From positions 1 through 9,365 of the forward strand of contig JBGTLW010000231.1 in the NCBI GenBank assembly GCA_041743835.1: a stretch of DNA of 9,365 nt, written 5' to 3'. Each line of letters opens with the position of its first letter. Positions within the stretch are counted from its first letter, which is position 1. Below the pieces are notes generated by a model. It saw only the letters and a program-made list of their open reading frames with translations. It was not told the origin of the DNA and did not search any database. The stretch is from JBGTLW01 sp041743835. GTDB lineage: Bacteria; Planctomycetota; Phycisphaerae; Phycisphaerales; Phycisphaeraceae. Positions 5,863-9,365 of this stretch are shown here, piece after piece. A program made the position numbers and the translations under genes.

Positions 5863-5893
5863 ATCATACGACAGGCCGCCCACCCGCGCCCAA
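5863..5893 (-). promoter_or_regulatory. Weak candidate promoter for pgk
   Basis: On the minus strand TATGAT (5863-5868) is a 5/6 match to the -10 box and would give a leader of about 55 bases, leaving the strong Shine-Dalgarno site inside it. The only -35-like sequence, TTGGGC (5888-5893), is at a long 19-base spacing. The position is sensible, but the match is modest. Confidence 0.3.
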
Positions 5894-5913
5894 TCGGCGG
5901 AGCGCGAAGGCCG

Positions 5914-5930
5914 CGCGGACGTTGTCCGCG
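5914..5930. other. Short GC hairpin between the GH2 gene and pgk
   Basis: CGCGGAC (5914-5920) and GTCCGCG (5924-5930) pair perfectly around a GTT loop, about 45 bp past the GH2 stop. No T-run follows on either strand, so it may slow transcription or protect a 3' end but is not a standard intrinsic terminator. Confidence 0.35.
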
Positions 5931-5973
5931 GGTTATGGCGTGTCAACGTGGGGCGTCGGGTGTCAGGTATCCA

Positions 5974-7755
5974 TCAGTAAGCCGACCACGCGGGTTTGTC
6001 GGCAAAGACGGCGTGGACCTTCGCCATGTCGAACTTGGCCGAGCGGTCGTAGAAGTAGATGCCGTTTTGCTCCTGCTCGACATCGGTGAGCTGGGTGTAG
6101 CAGTAGCCGGACCACGCGTGGTTCTCGACGATCGCGCGTGTGAGCCCCGCGAGGCGTTCGTGGAAGGCCTCGATGGTTTGCGGGGTGTGGCCGTAGCCCC
6201 AGGAGCTGCTGCGGTCGGGGCCGTCCGCCTCGGCCGGGTTCCACTTGATCCCGCCGTACTCATCCATCACCAGGGGCCCACGGAACAGGCCCGCGGCCAC
6301 GGCCGCATCGCGGTTGTGCTGCTTCCCGTGGACGTGCAGGCTGGCCAGTTGCTCGGCAAATTCGTGCGGGTCCTGGTGGTAGTTGTGCAGCGTGGTGATG
6401 TCGTGGCGGTACCAGTTCCCGCCGGAGGTTGTGTTGACCGGGCGGGTGGGGTCCATCGCGCGGGTGCGCTCGTACAGCTCGATGACCGTTCGGCGGTGGG
6501 CCGTGTTGTCGTTGTGCCACGACTCGTTGAGCGGAGTCCATGCGATGATCGAGGGGTGGTTGCGGTCGCGCTGCACGACCGCCTCCCACTCGGGGATGAA
6601 GTTGCGCATGCCCTCGGCATCCCACGCGTTGACGCCCCAGCTCGACGACTCGCCCCAGGTCAGATACCCCAGCTTGTCCGCCCAGTAGTGGAAGCGCTCC
6701 TCGAAGACCTTCTGGTGCAGGCGTGCGCCGTTGAAGCCGGCCGCGAGCGACAGCTCGATGTCTTGCCGCAGCGCCGCGTCGGTGGGCGCGGTCCAGATGC
6801 CGTCGGGGTAGAAGCCCTGGTCCAGCACGAGGCGCAGGAAGATCGGCTTGTTGTTGAGGAAGATGCGGTCACCCTCGATATGCACCTTGCGCAGCCCCGC
6901 GTAGGTCCGCACGGTGTCGATCTCCACTTCCTGGTCGTACGTGGCGTTGCCATCGAGCACGCGGAGGGTGAGGTTGTAGAGGTGGGGGTCGTCGGGCGAC
7001 CAGAGGCGCGGGTCATCGACCTCTACCACGACCGGCACGCCATCGACCAGCGGCGCGTGGAACGGCTCGTCGTCAACACGGTCGCCGAGTTGGACCTGCA
7101 ACACCAGGCCGTCGCACGTCGCGCGGGTGCGTGGCGTGATGATGAATCGCGAGCCATCGACATCCGGCGTGATGTCCACCCCGGCCAGCCCCAGCGGGTG
7201 GACCGCTTCAAGCCAGACCGTCTGCCAGATGCCGGTGGTCCGGGTGTAGTGACAGCCGCGGGACTGGCGGTGCGGGCACTGCTTGCCGCCGGGCTGCTTG
7301 CCGCTGCGTGTGTCGTCCCACACGCGGACGACCAGGTGGTGCTCTTGCCCCGGCCTGATGCGCCCGGTCAGGTCGCAGGCAAACCCCACCGTCCCGCCGA
7401 AGTGCAGCCCCACGCTCTTGCCATCCAGATACACCTCCGCCTCATAATCCACCGCGCCAAAGTGCAGCAGGACACGGCTGTCCTTCCACGCGTCTGGCAC
7501 GGTGACCGTGCGGTGATACCACATCGCGCGGATGAAGTCGGTGTACCCGACGCCGGAGCAGGATGACTCCGGGCTAAAGGGCACGGTGATGGGGCGGTCA
7601 AAGCCGGTCGAGAGTTGCCAGTCGGCCTGATGACCCGATTGGCCGTGGTCGAATGCGAAGGTCCATTGGCCGTTGAGGTTGATCCACGTGTCCCGCTGGA
7701 ACTGCGGCCGGGGGTGCTCGGGGCGGGGGATCGGCTTGGTGTCGGGCGTGTTCAT
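5974..7755 (-). CDS. Cytosolic glycoside hydrolase family 2 enzyme
   Basis: A 593-residue retaining beta-glycosidase with the GH2 domain order. The jelly-roll sugar-binding domain spans about 15-180 (WINLNGQW near the start, FGAVDYEAEVYLDG, HYTRTTGIWQTVWLE at its end). An Ig-like domain follows (about 185-285), then a TIM barrel. The acid/base is Glu411 in AWTPLNESWH, after RNHPSII. The nucleophile is probably Glu499 in VMDEYGG, near the usual barrel position. The specificity could be beta-galactosidase, beta-glucuronidase or another; the sequence alone does not decide. No signal peptide is seen, so it acts on imported sugars. The ATG at 7755 was chosen because the fold starts soon after it; a TTG at 7806, nine bases after the SCO stop, would add a His/Pro-rich stretch. 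Neither has a ribosome site. It may be read through from the SCO gene 60 bp upstream. Confidence 0.9.
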   Translation of the reverse strand: MNTPDTKPIPRPEHPRPQFQRDTWINLNGQWTFAFDHGQSGHQADWQLSTGFDRPITVPFSPESSCSGVGYTDFIRAMWYHRTVTVPDAWKDSRVLLHFGAVDYEAEVYLDGKSVGLHFGGTVGFACDLTGRIRPGQEHHLVVRVWDDTRSGKQPGGKQCPHRQSRGCHYTRTTGIWQTVWLEAVHPLGLAGVDITPDVDGSRFIITPRTRATCDGLVLQVQLGDRVDDEPFHAPLVDGVPVVVEVDDPRLWSPDDPHLYNLTLRVLDGNATYDQEVEIDTVRTYAGLRKVHIEGDRIFLNNKPIFLRLVLDQGFYPDGIWTAPTDAALRQDIELSLAAGFNGARLHQKVFEERFHYWADKLGYLTWGESSSWGVNAWDAEGMRNFIPEWEAVVQRDRNHPSIIAWTPLNESWHNDNTAHRRTVIELYERTRAMDPTRPVNTTSGGNWYRHDITTLHNYHQDPHEFAEQLASLHVHGKQHNRDAAVAAGLFRGPLVMDEYGGIKWNPAEADGPDRSSSWGYGHTPQTIEAFHERLAGLTRAIVENHAWSGYCYTQLTDVEQEQNGIYFYDRSAKFDMAKVHAVFADKPAWSAY

Positions 7756-7815
7756 AGAATTGGCGTGCGGTGGGGGGTGGGTGGTCTCGGCCGGGGAGTC
7801 AATCAACGCGTGGAC

Positions 7816-8496
7816 TCAAGGCGCGGTCGGCGGGGTTTTCTCCGCGATCACCGCCCGTGAGTCGCGCAGCAGGCGGGCCATGTCTTCATCATCCCGGCTG
7901 TCGTAGGTTTCGCGGACCATGCCCTGGCGGTCGATCAGCAGGAAGCGTGGCGAGTGCTCGATGGGGTTAAGCGGGTCGTGTGGCGTGTCGGTGACGGTCA
8001 TCTTAAAGCCCTGCACGCCGACCATGCTCCACACCGCGTCGCGGTCGCCCTCGGGGTGGGTGAGGAAGAACCACCGCCCCGGCTCGGCGCCGTAGCCCGC
8101 GGCAAACTCCTTGAGCCGCTGCGGCCGATCCGTCGCCGGGTCGATGCTCATGCTCACCAGCTTCACCCCCGCCGCCTCCTTGCCCAGGGCCTGGAGCTCG
8201 CGCTGGAAGTCCGCGAGGCGAAGCGTCATCTGCGGGCAGACCAGCGGGCAGCTCGTGAAGAAAAACCCGACGACCCAGACCTCGCCAACCAGGTCCGTGT
8301 GGCGGACGGTGCGGCCATCCTGATCGAGCATCGTGAACGCGGGCACGGGCCACAACGGCTCGGGGGCCGGCCCCGTGACCCCGACGCCCGGCCGGGGATA
8401 CACCAGCACGTCCAGCGTCATGAACACCGTCGCGCCGATCGTCACCGCAGCGACAAAGAGCAGGAGGATACGCGTCAGGGGGGTGTTGGGTTTCAC
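7816..8496 (-). CDS. SCO1/SenC-type copper chaperone for cytochrome oxidase
   Basis: A 226-residue thioredoxin-fold protein anchored by one N-terminal helix (about 8-32), with the functional domain outside the cytoplasmic membrane. SCO proteins bind copper and help load the CuA site of cytochrome c oxidase. The copper ligands are all visible: Cys83 and Cys87 in TSCPLVCP (CxxxCP) and His181 in EHSPRFLLID. The SMSIDPATDRPQRLKEFA segment (115-132) is also typical. GTG at 8496 was chosen because it starts a clean KPNTPLTR-helix N-terminus. GGAGG lies 11 bases upstream, inside the last codons of the permease gene. The frame is open further upstream, but only in the shadow of that permease. The 8-bp gap implies translational coupling with the permease. 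No other oxidase gene is in the window. Confidence 0.92.
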   Translation of the reverse strand: MKPNTPLTRILLLFVAAVTIGATVFMTLDVLVYPRPGVGVTGPAPEPLWPVPAFTMLDQDGRTVRHTDLVGEVWVVGFFFTSCPLVCPQMTLRLADFQRELQALGKEAAGVKLVSMSIDPATDRPQRLKEFAAGYGAEPGRWFFLTHPEGDRDAVWSMVGVQGFKMTVTDTPHDPLNPIEHSPRFLLIDRQGMVRETYDSRDDEDMARLLRDSRAVIAEKTPPTAP

Positions 8497-8504
8497 AGCC
8501 TGGC

Positions 8505-9320
8505 CTACCTCCCATCCGCCCGGGTGGCGGAGGCGATGCGTGTCGCCTGCGCCAGCACCAGCAGGGTCAGCACCGCCGCGATCGGGGCCGACCAAATCAA
8601 CGGCACACCCGCGAGTTGCCCGCCGTCGCCACGCAGCATCGCCGAGAAAGCGGCATAGCCATACGTCAGCGGGTTCGCGTACATCAGATACTTAAGGACC
8701 CCAGCCGAGGCAAGGGGGAACACCGCGCCGCACAGCAGCCACATCGGCATGAGCACGACACTCATCACGCCGTGGTAAGCCCCCGCCGACTCCATCCGCC
8801 AGGCGAAGCACAGCCCAAGTGCTGTGAGGCCGACTGCAATGACGAACACCGCCACGACCGCGCCGATCATCTCCAGCATCCCCGGCCAGCCGCCGACGAT
8901 GGGCCAAAGCGCCACCAGCACCACGCCCTGAGCCGCCGCGATCGCCGCGCCCCCGATCACCTTGCCCAGCATGATCGCGCAGCGCGGGGCAGGAGACACC
9001 AGCACCGCCTGCAGGAACCCCTCCTTGCGGTCTTCGATCACCGAGATGGTCGAAAAGATCGCGGTGAACAACACCATCATCAGCACCATGCCGGGGTAGA
9101 AGTATTCAAGGTAGCCCACCGTGCCGCCGCCAGCCTGCGCTTGCCCCGCCACGGACGCCGCCGGGGTTTCCGGGGTCACCTGAGGCATCACGAACGCGTC
9201 ATCCAGCCCCATCCCGATCGCCAGCCACAGCAGCACCGGCGTGGCGATCGCGCCCATCACCCGGCCACGCTGCCTGAAAAACCGCACAAGCTCGCGCCAG
9301 GCCAGCGTCCGCACCGCCAA
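8505..9320 (-). CDS. ABC-2 type transporter permease, 5' end possibly beyond window
   Basis: A membrane subunit of about 271 residues with roughly six helices. Amphipathic N-terminus TLAWRELVRFFRQRGR (5-20) is followed by a first helix (about 23-38) and an outer loop rich in Ala/Gly/Pro (about 45-68). The ABC-2 family stretch ISVIEDRKEGFLQAVLVSPA (92-111) and MPMWLLCGAVFPL (191-203) with NPLTYGYAAF (216-225) identify it. It would need a separate ATP-binding subunit, expected just upstream outside the window. The listed start at 9320 is a TTG; GTG at 9314 is an alternative. The frame has no stop up to the window edge, so the real start may lie off-window. Permeases of this kind often sit beside SCO and oxidase-assembly genes in planctomycetes (remembered, not checked), which fits its neighbour. 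The substrate is unknown. Confidence 0.88.
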   Translation of the reverse strand: MAVRTLAWRELVRFFRQRGRVMGAIATPVLLWLAIGMGLDDAFVMPQVTPETPAASVAGQAQAGGGTVGYLEYFYPGMVLMMVLFTAIFSTISVIEDRKEGFLQAVLVSPAPRCAIMLGKVIGGAAIAAAQGVVLVALWPIVGGWPGMLEMIGAVVAVFVIAVGLTALGLCFAWRMESAGAYHGVMSVVLMPMWLLCGAVFPLASAGVLKYLMYANPLTYGYAAFSAMLRGDGGQLAGVPLIWSAPIAAVLTLLVLAQATRIASATRADGR

Positions 9321-9365
9321 CCATGCGCCATGCCTCCGCTGCGTCGCCGCTGCGGGCCCCGTGAG

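Noticed and set aside
5935..7566. Long plus-strand open frame (543 codons) opposite the GH2 gene
   Set aside because: It is a GC-bias shadow of the GH2 gene, whose catalytic motifs are intact on the other strand.

Overview
The window is a 9.4 kb piece of high-GC bacterial chromosome. It carries housekeeping and sugar-catabolic genes rather than an obvious mobile or defence island. The gene set suggests Planctomycetota, most likely class Phycisphaerae: a free-standing CoaB domain, tiny secreted or anchored proteins ending in Pro/Ala/Gly tails, inverted repeats of the 'CGCCAAG' type, and intracellular GH36-like and GH2 enzymes. This placement is an inference from style and remembered relatives, not from a database match.

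Left part (1-2100), mostly minus strand. The first 40 bases hold part of a hairpin repeat. A stand-alone phosphopantothenate-cysteine ligase (coaB, 107-733) follows, and an imperfect 25-bp inverted repeat lies just upstream of it. A strong intrinsic terminator (881-914) ends a two-gene unit of small membrane-anchored proteins (954-1295 and 1372-1668) that look like diverged paralogues. Beyond a second hairpin lies a 67-residue signal-peptide/membrane protein (1739-1942). Its only good promoter sits so close to the ATG that the mRNA would be leaderless.

Middle part (2010-4576), plus strand. A compact array of four perfect hairpins, closed by an outer stem, lies in the divergent gap before plsY (acyl-phosphate:glycerol-3-phosphate acyltransferase, first step of phospholipid synthesis). 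A cytosolic GH36-like enzyme of the alpha-galactosidase type follows 46 bp later.

Right part (4597-9365), minus strand. pgk (phosphoglycerate kinase) converges on the GH36-like gene with a 20-bp gap. Next is a cytosolic GH2 glycosidase. Furthest right, an ABC-2 permease is followed after 8 bp by an SCO-type copper chaperone; this pair resembles the edge of a cytochrome-oxidase assembly cluster running off the window. The two glycosidases could release galactose- or other hexose-type sugars that feed glycolysis through pgk, but nothing here shows co-regulation.

No rRNA, tRNA, CRISPR array, insertion sequence, phage gene or defence system was seen. No stretch over 300 bp lacks a gene. The least ordinary items are the four-hairpin element, the paired small paralogues and the leaderless-looking small gene; none of them proves a new system.
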